From Eukaryota sp. TZLM1-RC (Eukaryota > Metamonada: BaSk clade), in the NCBI GenBank assembly GCA_040285825.1, contig JAUPSS010000002.1, positions 1,798,001-1,862,000 on the forward strand: 64,000 nucleotides of DNA, in the 5' to 3' direction. Under the pieces are notes generated by a model that had not been told where the DNA came from, ran no database searches, and saw only the letters and a list, made by a program, of their open reading frames with translations. A program made the translations under genes and the position numbers. Numbering within the stretch: position 1 is the first letter of the stretch; the number at the start of each line of letters is the position of its first letter. Positions 1 through 11,891 of the stretch are shown here, piece after piece.

Positions 1-985
1 TTGAATTATGTTCCTCCACCTATATTGACTGCTGCCCGGTTAGTTGCTTTAGTTAAACCAGGAAAAAGTAACAAACCTGATGGAGTTAGACCAATTCCTA
101 TTGGAGAGTCTTTAACCAGATTGCTTCCTTCGCTTATTTTTAACAGAATTTCTACTGAGGCAAAAACTATTTGAAACCTTTTCAATTTAGTATTAAAACT
201 ATTGAAGGTGCTTCTGTTGCCTCAATGACTTCAGATGTTTTTTTCAATAGTAAGCAACATCAATCTATTTTCAATTTGGACTTTAAAAATGCCTTTAATT
301 CAGTAAAACGTAACTGCATTTACGATGTCCTTCTTCAAGAATTTCCAGAACTTTCAGCATATTTTTATTTATTTTATGGAAAAAAGTCGGACTTAATTTT
401 TGACACCTTTCCCCTTGAATCTTCTTCTGGTGTAAAACAAGGTGATCCTCTTGGTCCATTGCTTTTTTGTTTCCCATCCATAATACTATTGAAATGACCC
501 AGAAAGAATTCCCTGAATTACGTATTATTGCTTATATGGATGACATTTCTGTTATTGGTTCTTATGAAAGCAGTTGTACGGTTTCTGAAGGAATTGCTGC
601 GAAATACAAAGACATTGGATTAGCCTTGAATCCAGCAAAATGTCTCTTGAATGGAAGAACAAAACAATCTTTATTGATTGATGGTGCTCATATTCCCTTT
701 ATTAATTATGAACAACAAGCGTTCAAGTTTCTTGGATGTTGGTTAGGTAATTTGGATGAAATTTATTCCTAGTTGAACAATTTATTGGAGAATTTTGACA
801 AAGATCTTAGTTTTATTGCTGAATGTGATATTGAAAGACACATCAAATTTTTTATTTTAAAAATTTGTTATTCTGGAAGTTATTCTCATATTTTAAGGTT
901 AACTCCTCCTTCAGTATCTCTTGATTTTTGTAGATCTTTCAACAAACTTCGGGTCAATTTTTTTTTCTTTATTGGAGGAAAATGA
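1..985 (+). pseudogene. Reverse transcriptase domain fragment of copy A
   Basis: Frame 1 opens with a proline-rich GVRPIPIGE-type RT motif near base 90. The palm motif with LDFKNAFNSV follows near 280, then GVKQGDPLGPLLF near 430-470. A frame change leads to the catalytic YMDD box near 535-545. Stops at about 171, 495, 770 and 985 and frame changes between segments show that no intact polymerase is made. The motif order is that of non-LTR retrotransposon RTs. The segment is clearly a relic, although the YMDD residues themselves remain. Confidence 0.85.
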
Positions 986-1132
986 ATCTTTTATTCGAAG
1001 TCATGTTTTTTGTTTTGCTGAATTGGGTGGAATTGGTTTCACAAAATCTTCGATTTTATGTAAAGCAGCTTTTTAGGAAGTGGAAAAAATTTTATTTTTG
1101 AATTTTTTTAAAGGTTTCCTTATGATGTTCAT

Positions 1133-2207
1133 TTGATCCATGGGGAATCAAATTTTTATTTGAATCAACTTCAAATTGAATTAGATAATTTGCCTAGTGA
1201 TTTCTGGATTCAGTGTTTTACTCAAAATGTTCAAGAAAATCCCACCCGATCACTTCCAAATTTACGTTTTTGCATGAAAAAGCTTCAGCACCATCTGGTT
1301 GAATTATATGAAGGCTTGGATTATGAAATAAGACTTGGCTTGGCCAAAACTGAAAATCCCGCTTTCGCTAATTTTTTAAAGGACATTCGTGATAGTTATG
1401 CTGCTGCTTCAGTAACTCAAATTCCCTCTGTTTATGGACTTTTGTTAAAAAAACAATGAATGGCTTTTAAACATGCGTTTTCGTTGTTTTCTGTGGCCAA
1501 ACAATTTGCCCAATCATTTAACTTGTAAATGTGGTAAACCTCTTTTGTTTACTCATCTTTTGAACTGTAAACATTTCATTACATTTAGAAGCAAAGTGCA
1601 TAATAATGTCAGAGACCAAATTTATGTAATGTGCAAATCATCTCAAGTAGATTCCTTTTTAGAGCCGTTCATATCAAAATTAATTCTTGATGACCCCAAT
1701 ATTGATAGTACGCGTTACTACAGAGCTTCTGTGGGTCTGACAAGAGGTGATCTAGTTGTTCCCGGTTTAAATGGTAGTTTTACTATTTTAGACGCCATGT
1801 CTATTGACCCTTGTAATTCTTCTAACGAACATCTCATTAACTCGGATGTAAATAATCCTCTTCTTGCAGGCGAAAAATATAAAATTGCTAAATAAGCGAA
1901 ACCCATTTCCTCGGTTAATGAAAATTCTCATGCCCAATATAATTTATGTCCCTTTGTTTTTTCCTTGCTTGGATCTCTAGGTAAGGCTGCTATGGATTTC
2001 CTTGAGGATTTTGTTGTAGTTGTAAAGGAAAGAACTGGAAGAATCTTCAATCGTGTTTACTGGCAAAACAGGATTGTATTTTGTATTTTTAAGGGAATGG
2101 TAAAACTAATTTCTGATTCACTCTCTTCTTTTGGGAAATTTTCTGAATCTTTAGCAATTAATTGTTTTGATGTAGGGGAGGCCGGTTTTGAGGATGTGGA
2201 GTTTTAG
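1133..2207 (+). pseudogene. Zinc-knuckle and restriction-like endonuclease region of copy A
   Basis: Three frame-broken segments (about 1133-1459, 1473-1895 and 1965-2207) encode the C-terminal part of the element protein. The middle segment has a CKCG...HLLNC knuckle near 1520-1570 and an RGDLVVPGLNG...D motif near 1745-1795, which fits the PD-(D/E)xK-like endonuclease of R2-type elements. The last segment ends with a conserved tail (DFLEDFVVVVKERTGR). A near-identical tail lies inverted at 21.3-21.6 kb. Stops at 1457 and 1893 make it non-functional. Confidence 0.75.
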
Positions 2208-2278
2208 TTGTGTATTTTATGTTTTCATATTTGTTGTTGAATAAAAAAAGTTAGCTTAAAAAATCGATTAATATGTTT

Positions 2279-3509
2279 AGCCACATTTTTTGTGGTACAA
2301 ATTTTGGTGGTGTTGATTTTCATAAATCAAGCTACCTTTGTAAAGCTGCCTTTATTGGAGGTGGAAAGAATTTTATTTATGAATTTGTGAATCGTTTTCC
2401 TGAAAAAATTCATCTCATTGAAAATTGTGGCAGCTCTTATCTTATTTCTTTGCAACAGGAAAGTGAAACTCTTTCACCCAATATTTGGGCTAAATGTTTC
2501 CCCTCTGATATTGTGGAACTTCCTTCAAGAAGCTTGCTCTCCTTACCACTGACTTTTGCAAAATTGCAGAAAAAAATCTTGAAAGTTTTAGAAAACTTGG
2601 ATTATATTGTACGTCTTAGCTTGGCTAAGGAAAAAAATCCCGTTTGTGCAAACTTTTTGATTGATCTTGAAGACAGTTGCTCAAGTTGCCTAATCTCCCA
2701 AATTCCCAACATTTATGGCCTTCTACTTAATGATCACCAATGGACCACTGCAATGAGAATGAGATGTTTTCTATGGCCTTGTTCATTACCAAATGATTTA
2801 AGTAATTTAATGTTGGAAAGATGTGAATTAGTTTCAAATAATAATTCATATTTGTCGCTGCAAGAGTGTTGTTACGCTTTCCCATATTTTAAACTGTAAG
2901 TATTTTATAACTTATCGCTCAATTGTTCATGACTCAGTTCGTGATCAATTATATGCCATGTGCAAAAGTTTCAATTTAGAGGCATTTATTGAGCCACTAG
3001 TACGTAAGCTGTCTTCAGATCAAACTGATGATTCCTTTGGTAAAAGAAGGGCAGATTTAGTAGCTCCAGGGATCGATGGTGTTCTCAATGTTGTAGATGT
3101 TGTCTCAGTTGATGTTTGCAAAAATTCTGCTGCTCGTTTAGTGTATTCCGCTGATTCGCCGTTATCTAATGCCGAAAAAACGAAGATAAAAAAATATGAA
3201 GAACCTTTGGCACAGTTAGGGAGAGTGGAACATGTGAAATATCAGTTTGTGCCGTTTGCAATTTCTCTTTTTGGCAATATTGGACCTTCAGGGTTGCACT
3301 TTTTTGAAAATTTTAAAAAAGTGTTACTGAATAGGTCTGGTAAAACAATGAACTCCACTTTCTGGTTAAATAGAATTGTTTTTTGCATTTTCAAGTCTAT
3401 TCCAACAATGATTTCAAAGGCACTTTTAGCTATTGGTGTAGAATATGAACGTAATGCTGTGAGTAGGTTTAGTAATAGTGACGCTTGTTTGGAGGATATT
3501 GAATTCTAG
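2279..3509 (+). pseudogene. C-terminal ORF of copy B, broken
   Basis: Two segments (to 2899 and 2958-3509) encode the post-RT linker and the endonuclease part. The second has RRADLVAPGIDG...D near 3045-3100, the same acidic pattern as in copies A, D and E, so it is the presumed restriction-like endonuclease core. The zinc-knuckle stretch lies across the frame break near 2800-2960, and its cysteines are scrambled by an apparent insertion. The protein would lack the reverse transcriptase entirely, so it is a dead fragment. Confidence 0.75.
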
Positions 3510-3554
3510 ATGGGTTTTTTTTATCTCAATAAATATTCCAGTTGCTCAAAAAAA
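2279..3554 (+). mobile_element. 5'-truncated non-LTR retrotransposon copy B (subfamily 2) with 12-bp TSD
   Basis: This insertion is bounded by perfect 12-bp direct repeats ATTAATATGTTT at 2267-2278 and 3555-3566, with an A-run directly before the right one. That is the signature of target-primed reverse transcription with 5' truncation. The element starts inside the region downstream of the RT and keeps the C-terminal protein to its end. It landed 16 bases beyond the A-tail of copy A. The 3' end carries AATAAATATTCC followed by TCAAAAAAAA, much like copy D. Confidence 0.9.
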
Positions 3555-3812
3555 ATTAATATGTTTTTCATAATTTAATTTCAAATTATTCTCAAAATTG
3601 GCAAACATTACTGGGGCCATATACTGAGGTGGTCTTCTGAAGCCATCAGTTGGAAATCGTGGAAAAAACTCAGGCCTATATCTCAAATGGTCTACATAAC
3701 TTTTAGTTTTGTTCAACTTTTGTTGTTCAAAGGTAGTCGATAATCTATAATCTCCTTCACCATAAACAAAGTCTTCAAGCTCCTGTGGAAATACACTTTT
3801 TGGTTTCACCAT
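3546..3812 (-). CDS. Hypothetical 88-aa ORF, possibly a host exon
   Basis: An ATG-initiated minus-strand ORF of 88 codons starts MVKPKSVFPQELEDF and is rich in Arg, Pro, Tyr and Phe (for example YRPEFFPRFP). The composition looks more like real protein than antisense noise, but I recognise no domain. Its last codons lie in the 12-bp target duplication of copy B and in B's A-tail, so the 3' end was either cut by that insertion or created by it. It could be the remaining exon of a host gene disrupted by copy B. No upstream exon could be joined with confidence. Confidence 0.3.
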   Translation of the reverse strand: MVKPKSVFPQELEDFVYGEGDYRLSTTFEQQKLNKTKSYVDHLRYRPEFFPRFPTDGFRRPPQYMAPVMFANFENNLKLNYEKHINFF

Positions 3813-4279
3813 TTCTTGCCCATAATACTCAGCTGTTCTGGTCGTTGTTACTCCATCTAAACTCTATGTTTTTTTCCAGTTTCCTTCTCCTTCCTTTACC
3901 TCTTGTCCTCTTCCCATTCAGCTATCTCAACAATTCTCTCTTACTCTCTCCCTCTGTGTTTCGACGGGACCTAAACAAATATTTGTTTCCTTACTTTCTA
4001 CTATGTCCACAATTCTAACTCAATACAGTCTTCTTCATGAGTTCAACTCCACCATCACCTCTTCTCCTGTGAATTCATCATTCCTGTGCATGGAGAAATC
4101 AAATAAAATTTATTCCTGGAGCAGACACATCTGGCATTTTTGAAATCACAGACAACAGCAACAAAATGATAAATTCATAAATAAATCAACACCTAGAGCA
4201 GCAGCACTTGTTCCATCATAAGTTCCTATACCAAATTGAAAAGCACCAAGAAAAATTTTAACACTTTTCTTGTTACGGT
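3813..4279. other. Intergenic, pyrimidine-rich stretch
   Basis: No supported gene. On the plus strand the region is rich in CT and TTCC runs (about 3870-3960). A plus-strand ORF here (3785-4018) is hydrophobic low-complexity translation and is not believed. Nothing else is recognisable. Confidence 0.4.
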
Positions 4280-4329
4280 ATAGATTCTGTGTTTATTGAA
4301 CTTGCACACTAAACAAAATTAATTCATAA

Positions 4330-5570
4330 CTAATGGGACGAAACTCATTGAACCAAGATTTCCTCTACAAAAACTTGATCTGCTTGCTGTCTAGCTAAAG
4401 CTTCTCTAATTCGGTTGAAAAACCGAGGTAATCTATTAATAATGACAAATTGAATCCGAGAGCGCCATAAAAAGATATCAAATCTTTTCATTGTTTTTTC
4501 TTGAACCATTTTTTGTTAATTATTCAAAAAGGTTCCTGCTTCTACTGATAGTCTTCCGTTTATAGAAAATGGGAAAGCATTAAAAACAACTGGTCTTTTT
4601 CTATCAGCATTAGCTTCTTCGATATCTTTGCCATATTGTCTATGTTTTTCTTTCACTTTAAATTCAAGAGCACTTACAGGATTAAGTTTTTTCTTTGAAC
4701 CAAAGTGTCATTTGCAACATTACAGGAGTCAAAGGTCAACAGCAGCTTCAGAGATTTTTATCCAATCACAGTATACTTCACCTCTATCATCAGAACCGGA
4801 ATTAGTCAATGACAGTGTTTCCTTCAGCAGAGGTTCTTTGATACACGAAATTTTTGCAGTTTGTGCCATATTAAAAACAGTGTCTCTAACAGCATCATGT
4901 TATGAAGAACGATAAGTTATCAATTTCGAACAATTCAGAACATGACGCAAAGTGAGCTGTGGTGAATTCAAACAAATACATTCTTCTTTTAATAATAATT
5001 GGTGAATGGGAATATTCAAATATAATGTCTTTTTTGTTACAAACGCTTCATTATTAGCACAAAGTCCAAATCTTCGTGTTACAATGGTCACAAACAGTGA
5101 AGAATCTGAAGACTGATTTTCACAAACACCTTTTCCAATAACAATGAGTGGAGATCTTGATTTAAAACAGCCGAGCTGCATATAATATTATAAAGATCAT
5201 TTTCATACATTCCAGTCAGTCGTTTTTGTAATGCTCGAACTTCAAAGAGTGTATTTTAAATTTATAAAATTCTTTTCGGGTACATTGCTATTGAGTGATT
5301 GGGGAAACCATCGATTTCTATTTCTCTACATCGATTTTTGAAATTTCTTCATTTTATGCAAAAATAGTAGAACTTTGCGTTGTCACTAATAAATCTTCCC
5401 AATCTGCAAATCTTTCAGAAACCTCAAATATTACATTTCTGCATTTACCGATAAAAGCACACGAAGTAAGAATAGAGGCCTTTGTCCAACCTAAACCGTC
5501 ATAATGTGGACTATGATAAGCATGGTCTGGAATTTGGAACATTTTACTTCCTAGTAATTGTCAAAAAACT
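4330..5570 (-). pseudogene. Linker, zinc-knuckle and endonuclease region of copy C
   Basis: The minus strand encodes a linker with FQIPDHAYHSPHY near 5540-5500 and a long segment from 5181 with CANNEAFVTK, then C-x-C...HVLNCSKL (the knuckle, near 4990-4930). An RGDV-type endonuclease motif follows near 4780 in another frame, and the conserved FF(N)RIREALARQQAD tail ends near 4365. The order matches copy G, where this part is uninterrupted. Frame changes and stops near 4900 and 4620 make it a relic. Confidence 0.7.
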
Positions 5571-5810
5571 TTTGCACGTAATTCAGTGAACTTCTGGGCT
5601 AAATGCCTACAGATGAGATATTTGAAATATTTGGTTCAAGTTGGAATTGAAACAAAATCTTATAATGGTAAAATTGATATGTCTCTGTACATCCAATTTC
5701 ATCATTTGGGCAATTTTATCGGAAATTGAATTCAACTTATCAAACAATTCTGTGGTAACTTTATCATTATTTCCTAACAACGAACCCCAATGATGAATAG
5801 CATCAGTTGA

Positions 5811-7034
5811 CTATAACATGGCTTGAATTCCAATTTCATCAACTATCGTTGAAAGTGGAAAATCTGAAAGTACAACACAATTAAATAAGTTAAGTCGAAT
5901 GCCAATTTTGTTGAATAATTCTTTGAAACATAAAGTTACTTCTTTGACAATCGTTAAGTCACCTATTAAAACATCATCATCCATATAAGTAATCATTTTT
6001 AAAGAAGGAAATATTGCTTGAATTTGTACTAAAAATGGATGAATGGCCAGACAAAACAAAAAAGGTTCAAAGGAATTTCCTTGCTTAACACCACTGGATG
6101 ATTTCAAAATAGAATAAGTAAAATGTAAATCACATTTTGTGCGATATGATGTTGGAAAATAGAACAAGTAATTCAATAAAGCACCTCGAATACGGCACCA
6201 ATGAATTGAATTAAAGGAATTATCAAAAACCAACAACATACAAACACTGGATTCATTTTGATGAAATAAAACATCTGTAGCAAACACTACAGATAAAACT
6301 CCATTAGTGGTATTTATTCCGTATTGGAACGGCAACAACTTCTTTTGTGCTTTTTCTTTGAATCTATTTAAACAGCAAGCTGAAAACTATTGTTCAAAGT
6401 TTCAGAAACTGCAATTGGACGAACATATATTTTTAAGTTTTTCACAAGTGCAGTCAAATCCGAACATCATAGTTTTTCAGGATATTTAAGCTGGCCAGAT
6501 AAAACTCTATTGAAAATTTTTGTTAATAAAATTATAACGAAATTACCACAGCTTTGATATGATCTATAGAAAGACCACAAAAGCTTGCATATTGTCCGCG
6601 TGGTCTTTTTTTGATTACCGAAAAACCATTTGATGCCATCAAAGGATTGCTTTCCAAAACTCTCCATTATAATTTTGATTTGTGAGTGGGTTTTCAAATG
6701 GATGAAGGATCTCGAGTTTTTCTACAGTGTCTTGACCATTGAGAGCTTTGACTTCTGCATTCAAAGTAGACAAAGCACTCGACCACTTGTTATCAAAGCA
6801 TTTATCTTCAAAAATTTTGCTCAACTTCTCCGATGACACTTTTCTTGGTGCATTATTCGTTAAAGCTACAGAATTTTCAAGGAAAGTATGTTCAAAAGGA
6901 GCACAAACAGAACCAAAAAATTCCCAGAGAATATTGATAGCATACTTTCCTTTACATAATCGATCCAAAAATGTTGTAAAAACAGGAGCAATATCATTGC
7001 ATCTCGATGGATGTATTTCTTGAGGTATTATCAT
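5811..7034 (-). pseudogene. Reverse transcriptase region of copy C, frame-broken
   Basis: From 7034 the minus strand encodes the RT N-terminal extension (PSRCNDIAPVF, then a conserved ALSTLN segment also present in copy F). From 6338 it encodes the palm with an FDNSFNSI motif, GVKQGNSFEPFLF and YMDDDVLIGD near 5975. The GDP of the usual QGDPLGP motif is changed to GNS, and stops separate the pieces, so this copy cannot make active RT. Copy F shares the GN change (QGNCFEP), whereas copy G has the intact QGDPLGPLLF. Confidence 0.8.
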
Positions 7035-7082
7035 AGGAGGGTGGTCATTAATTTCTATTCTACATTTTAAGCATTTGCAGTT

Positions 7083-7431
7083 TTACGTTTTTGATTTTGT
7101 TTCTAAGAGGAACACCACAATTGCTGCAAATATATTATGCTTGATACGATTAGTTGCCGGCTTCACAACAAGTTGTGGAGAATTATTGATTGATTTTCCT
7201 CCAGAGTAAATTCTTCTAAATTCTCTCTTACATTTTTTCAGAATTTGAAACATCATGTTTTTCCACATTGGGGAATGTTCGAGCATTATCTCCCGTCATT
7301 CGGCAGTTAGAACAGTTGTGGAGGCAATCTTTACTTGCAACAACATTCTCACAAATTTTTTGTCCAAAATTGAAGAGGGAGGGGAGAAGAAGTAGAAAGG
7401 ACATAATCAACAATTTGCGTTCGTTCGTCAC
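7083..7431 (-). pseudogene. N-terminal Cys/His segment of copy C protein
   Basis: Two overlapping minus-strand reading segments contain C-x2-C followed after about 16 residues by His (CSNCRMTGDN...EKHD) and then a Lys/Arg-rich helix (KKCKREFRRIY). A zinc-finger-like N-terminus before the RT fits R2-type elements, where it binds target DNA. The assignment rests on position and this single motif. The frame is broken between 7286 and 7228. Confidence 0.5.
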
Positions 7432-7490
7432 CCCACTATTTCATTGGTGTTCCGCTTCGTGTTCAGGAACCATTTCCATTTCTTGATCAG

Positions 7491-8176
7491 CTGATGTTAC
7501 TCCCAAAATACAATAAATCACCTTTTTCAGAATCACAAACAACGATTCGGTTATAGAATAAAAGTATTGACATCAGGATCAGTATATAAATCAAAGACAT
7601 TTGCCTTGTTATCTGGCTTAAAATTGCTGACCTTCCAAATGTCGGCGAAAGATATTCAATATAGTATTAAAGATAATATTAAAACCATTTGTTAGAATAA
7701 TGTTGTTGAATTGAAAAATCTTTTGTTTGAACATTAGCTCGTTGAAAGCGATATTATTGAACCAAAAGCAATCCACCCAGGTAGTTTGAATCTATGATGT
7801 TACGCTTGCGCATTGATCATTTTCAATCTATGTCGAGGCAATCAATCATCAATCATTGCTTGTTTATCAATTCTCCAAATTGTTCTCGTATCATTTGCAA
7901 ACTATACAGGATCTACATTGGTTAATACAGGGTAATGGGATAAGGATTTCCCCTCTCTACTGGCAATAAATTGAACAATTGTGATCGGTGGTTTTAGGAA
8001 TATAAGGGAATCCTTTTCAACAACATCTGCCAGAAAATGTACATTCACTGGAAAAATGGTATTTAATAAGACAATTGAAGATTTCGCCACGTTCATTATT
8101 TTTCTATATCATGTTTTTGACATAAATTTAAAAATTCATGGTGGAATGATGAGAAATGAGATGTCTCACGGTTAGG
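7491..8176. other. Intergenic, no supported gene
   Basis: Between copy C and the target duplication of copy D I see only short ORFs open on both strands (for example 64 codons on either strand near 7900-8170). None has a recognisable motif. It may hold the 5' flank or untranslated leader of copy C. Confidence 0.4.
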
Positions 8177-8188
8177 GTCGTAGGGAAT

Positions 8189-10169
8189 TTTTGTCGATTC
8201 AAATCTTTCAAATTACATTTCATTTTAGATTTCAAAAATGTTTTCAAATTTGTATCCCGTTTTTCTATTTGTTCTTTGTTGCAAATACATTTTTTCGAAG
8301 TTGAGTCATTTTTCTATACTTTGATGGGAAATCATCAACACTTGTTTATGAAAATTTTGATCTACATCTTCTTCAGGTGTTAAACAAGGTGATCCATTAG
8401 GTCCTTTCTTCTTTGCCTTGCTAGTCATTCTCTCATGTGTGAATTGAAACAAGAATACAAAAAATTGAAATTACAGCTTTTATTGATGACATTCCAATAA
8501 TTGGTCTAATTGATTCATTGAGAACAATTGCTAAAGTTGCTCAACAGCACTATAATCAAATTAGTTTTTCTTTAAATATTTCCAAATGTTTGATCATTGG
8601 TATAGAGCCTGTTGAACTTTTCATTGATGAGATAACTGTTGCTTTCATTAACTAATGAATCAGGATTTCGATTTTTAAATTGTAATCTAGGTTATTTTGA
8701 TGAAATTCGAAATCAACTTTCATCTCTTTTAGCAAATTCTGAATAGGAACTTGTTGTTCTTTCAGATTTAGATCTTGAAAACATCTTAAATTCTTCTTTC
8801 TCAGTATTTGTTATTCAGGGAAATTTACTCATATCCTGCAATCAATTACACCATCCATATTTTTTGCAGAATTTTCAACGAATCAAGGACAAAATTTTTG
8901 GTTAATTTACTTGACATTGATTCTTCTTTTTTAAATAATCATAGTTTTGTAGCATTAAATTATGTGGTCTAGATTTTCACAAATCTAAAAACTTGTGTAA
9001 AACTGCATTTATTTGTGCAGGTAAAAATTTCATTTTTTAAATTTTTTTAAAAATTTTAAAATTTTTAAAAGGTTTTCCTGAGAACCAACATTTAATAGAA
9101 CATTGTGTTTGATTATTTAGTGTCTCTGCAGAATGAAATTGAATGCATCTATGCTGTCATCTGGTCCAAATCCTTTCCTGCCGATATTCCAGAAATTCCA
9201 ACCAATACTTTGTTTTCCTTAAGATTTGCATACGCCAAATTGCAGAAAAAAGTATTAAAAGTTTTTGAAAACTTGGAATTTACTGTTCGTCTTAGCTTGG
9301 CTGAAGAAAAGCATCCCGTTTTTGCTAACATTGGAATTGATCTTGAAGAAAGTAGCTCAAGTTGTCTCATTTCCCAAATTCCCAATTTTTATGGTCTACT
9401 GTTAAATGTTCATCGATGGACAACTGTCCTGAGAATGAGCTGTTTTTTGTGGCCTTGCAGTATGTTAAATGATTTGATTTGTCGTTGTGGACAGCTGAAT
9501 AATTTGAACCATTTATTTAGTTGCAAATTTAATATCAGGTATCGCTCAGTTGATCATGATGCTGTTAGAGACCAACTGTATGCCATGTACAAAAGCCACC
9601 ATATTGAAGCTTTTGTTGAACCACTTGTGCGTAAGTTGTCACATCGGAAATGCCGTGCTGATTTAATTGCTCCTAGGTCTAATGGTGTGATCAAAGTTGT
9701 CGAAGTTGTCACTGTTGATCTTTGTAAGGAATCAGCAATTGATCTTGCTAAAAAAGATGAAACTCCACTCTGGTTTGCTGAAAAGAGCAAAATCAAGAAA
9801 TACAACAAACCTTCATCTCAGCCTGGGCGTGTTGAGCATGCAAAGTTACAGGTGGTTCCATTTGCTGTTTCTTTTTTTGTTAACATTGGAATATCTGGTA
9901 TTAAATTTCTCGAAGGTTTCAGAAGTTTAATAGAATAAAGAGCAGGAAAGATTCGAACTTTAATTCCTGGCACAATAGAATTGTTTTCAGTATTCTTAAA
10001 GCAATTACAGAAATGGTAACGAAAGCACTGTTACAATTAAAAATAGAGTATGAAAATCGCGAACTGAAGAGATTTGATGATGTTGATGCGTGTATTGAGG
10101 AAATTCAGTTCTAGTTTTCTTTAATTGTTCTGTTTGCGTTTGAAAATAAATAGGCTTCTCTCAAAAAAA
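8189..10169 (+). mobile_element. 5'-truncated non-LTR retrotransposon copy D (subfamily 2) with 12-bp TSD
   Basis: Perfect 12-bp direct repeats GTCGTAGGGAAT at 8177-8188 and 10170-10181 flank this copy, and an A7 run precedes the right repeat. The body begins inside the RT palm (LDFKNVFKFV near 8225) and continues through GVKQGDPLGP near 8380 and a D-D box (FIDDIPIIG) near 8485. The linker follows, then the endonuclease region ending near 10110. The AATAAATAGG then A-run tail matches copy B. It has many stops in the RT part, while the C-terminal 277-codon stretch is still open. Confidence 0.92.
9105..9938 (+). pseudogene. Open C-terminal segment of copy D (linker, knuckle, endonuclease)
   Basis: A 277-codon open segment covers the post-RT linker (WSKSFPADIPEIP), a CRCGQ...HLFSCKF knuckle near 9480-9535 and the endonuclease-like CRADLIAPRSNG...VVEVVTVD region near 9650-9720. 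It stops at 9936, about 55 codons before the end of the homologous region, whose tail continues in another frame to about 10112. It is a remnant of the element polyprotein, not a host gene. Confidence 0.75.
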
Positions 10170-10181
10170 GTCGTAGGGAAT

Positions 10182-10799
10182 ACAAGTTATTTCCATCATC
10201 AACAAAAACCATGTTTTTGGATTGTCAAAGTTTAAATCTTTATAAAGAAATTACAGTAGACAATGGTATTGCGTATTCACATAAACATAATTCTTGGAAG
10301 TAGAGACTAAACATAAAATGAACGCTAATACAAAGGCCCCTGGTCAGGTTGCACCACTTAGTTTGAGCACTTTCCAGTGGTATACATAGTTCAACGTGCA
10401 TAGAAGATGGCGATAAACCCAGTTTTCAATAGTGTTGAGAAAATGCTTTTGCTGTGATTGATACATCTCAATAATCGTACCAAACAACAATTTTGGAAAC
10501 TTTTGCCAATCGTTTCACTTGCTTCGTTCTTTGATAACATTGAGCAGCATCATTTGCATCTAGTTTTATTTTGAGAGTGATGGATTATTTAGATGTTGAT
10601 TGATTACAGTTGAACAAACAGTGTTAATATAAAAAAATTGTTCACAAAAAAACCCATTTGACCAGGCAATTGTCAGACCATTTCCGCTCTTGCTTTCTCC
10701 CATCTTTTCTCTAAGCTCTAACTGTGTTCATCTGTGCTGAATCATGAACAAAATTAGTAATATCAGTTTATACGTGGCGTCTTCCATTAACAAAACACT
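10182..10799. other. Intergenic with a tiny retroelement relic
   Basis: No gene is supported. A short stretch near 10578-10603 (GATGGATTATTTAGATGTTG) equals the 3' coding end of copy E, so a small piece of subfamily 1 lies here. The rest has no recognisable content. Confidence 0.5.
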
Positions 10800-10806
10800 A
10801 TGTGTC

Positions 10807-11891
10807 CCGTAGATTTTCTCGTAGATTTCCTGAAGATTCTGATCTGTTAGTTCCCAGTTGTAGTCCATATTTGAGTGAGTTATCTTGTGAACTTGATAGA
10901 TTGCCACCACAAATTTGGACAAAATGTTTTCCCCAATCAATTCAAGAAATTCCAAACCGATCTCTTTGTATATTGCAGTTTTGCTGTAAAAAGCTTCAAC
11001 AAAAATTGTCAAAAATTTTTGAAAGCTTGGACTTTGATGTTAGACTTGGCTTGGCCAAGATAAAGAATCCCGCTTTTGCAAATCTTTTACAAGATATGTG
11101 CAATAATACTTCTTCTGCCTTAGTAAAAACAATTCCTCGAGTTTATGGTACTCTCTTAACTGATTCTGCTTGGACTCTGAATATGAGATTTCGTTCCTTT
11201 ATCTGGCCTGATTGTTTACCTCATAATTTAATTTGTAAATGTTCTCGAGAAATTACAATTACTCATTTGTTAAATTGTAAACATTTTTTTACTTTTAGAA
11301 GCAAGGTTCATGATGCTGAAAAAGACCAGTTATATTGAATGTTTAAGTCTCATAGAATTGAATCTTTTTTTGAACCTCTGTTGTCAAATCTGTTTGATAC
11401 TGAAGATGATGTTTATAAGAATAATAGAGGTGATGTAATATTACCTGGATTAGATGGAAGCTTCATTTTATTGGATGTTATGTCTGTTGATCCTTGTTAT
11501 GCCTCAAATGAAAGGCTTGTTAATTCTGAAATTCATAATCCTCTTTCAAATGCTGAAAATTTCAAATTCAAAAAAATACAATGAACCTTTGTCCAAATTG
11601 GCCAGTCTACAGCATGCAAAATACAACTTGTATACATTTGTATTTTGTCTTTTTGGTTCATTGGCACCAACGGCTTTACGTTTTTTGGAAGATTTTGAAA
11701 TGATTGTAAAGAGAAAAACCAACAGAAATTTCAACAGATTGTTTTGGCAAAATGGCATTGTATTTTCTATTTTTAAGGGGATGTTGAAGATGGTTTCTGA
11801 TGCTTTGCTCTCTCTCGGATCTCAATATGAGAGAGTTGCATCTAGTGTTTTTGTTTTGGAAGAGATGGATTATTTAGATGTTGATTTATAG
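10807..11891 (+). pseudogene. C-terminal element protein of copy E, one stop and one frameshift
   Basis: Open segments 10807-11338, 11339-11584 and 11454-11891 together give the linker, C-x-C...H...C knuckle (near 11235-11280), RGDV...D endonuclease motif (near 11430-11485) and the conserved tail ending FLEDFEMIVKRKT...DYLDVDL. Only a TGA and one frame change break it, so it is among the younger copies. It has no RT domain. Confidence 0.75.

Larger units (their letters stand above)
1..2250 (+). mobile_element. Non-LTR retrotransposon copy A (subfamily 1), 5' end outside window
   Basis: A decayed copy of a non-LTR retrotransposon enters from the left edge. It runs through the reverse transcriptase and C-terminal endonuclease region and ends in an A-rich tail after an AATAAA-like motif near 2240-2250. 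Several frameshifts and stops break the frame. The order RT, long linker, C-x-C...H...C knuckle, then RGDL...D is that of elements with a restriction-like endonuclease (the R2/NeSL/CRE type), not the APE type. Which clade it belongs to is inferred from motifs only. Copy B lies immediately downstream in the same orientation. Confidence 0.85.
4280..7490 (-). mobile_element. Long non-LTR retrotransposon copy C (subfamily 3), minus strand
   Basis: This is the longest copy of subfamily 3 in the window. Reading the minus strand it runs from an N-terminal Cys/His region (about 7430-7100) through an RT N-terminal extension (7034-6467) and RT motifs (6338-5811). It continues through the post-RT linker (5570-5200) to the knuckle and endonuclease region (5180-4330). 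It ends in a 3' tail whose complement reads TTCAATAAA (near 4275-4295). It has many stops and frameshifts. Copies F, G and H are relatives. No convincing target duplication was found, so both ends are approximate. Confidence 0.8.

Noticed and set aside
3785-4018. 77-codon hydrophobic plus-strand ORF
   Set aside because: Translation of a pyrimidine-rich stretch; low complexity with no conserved features.
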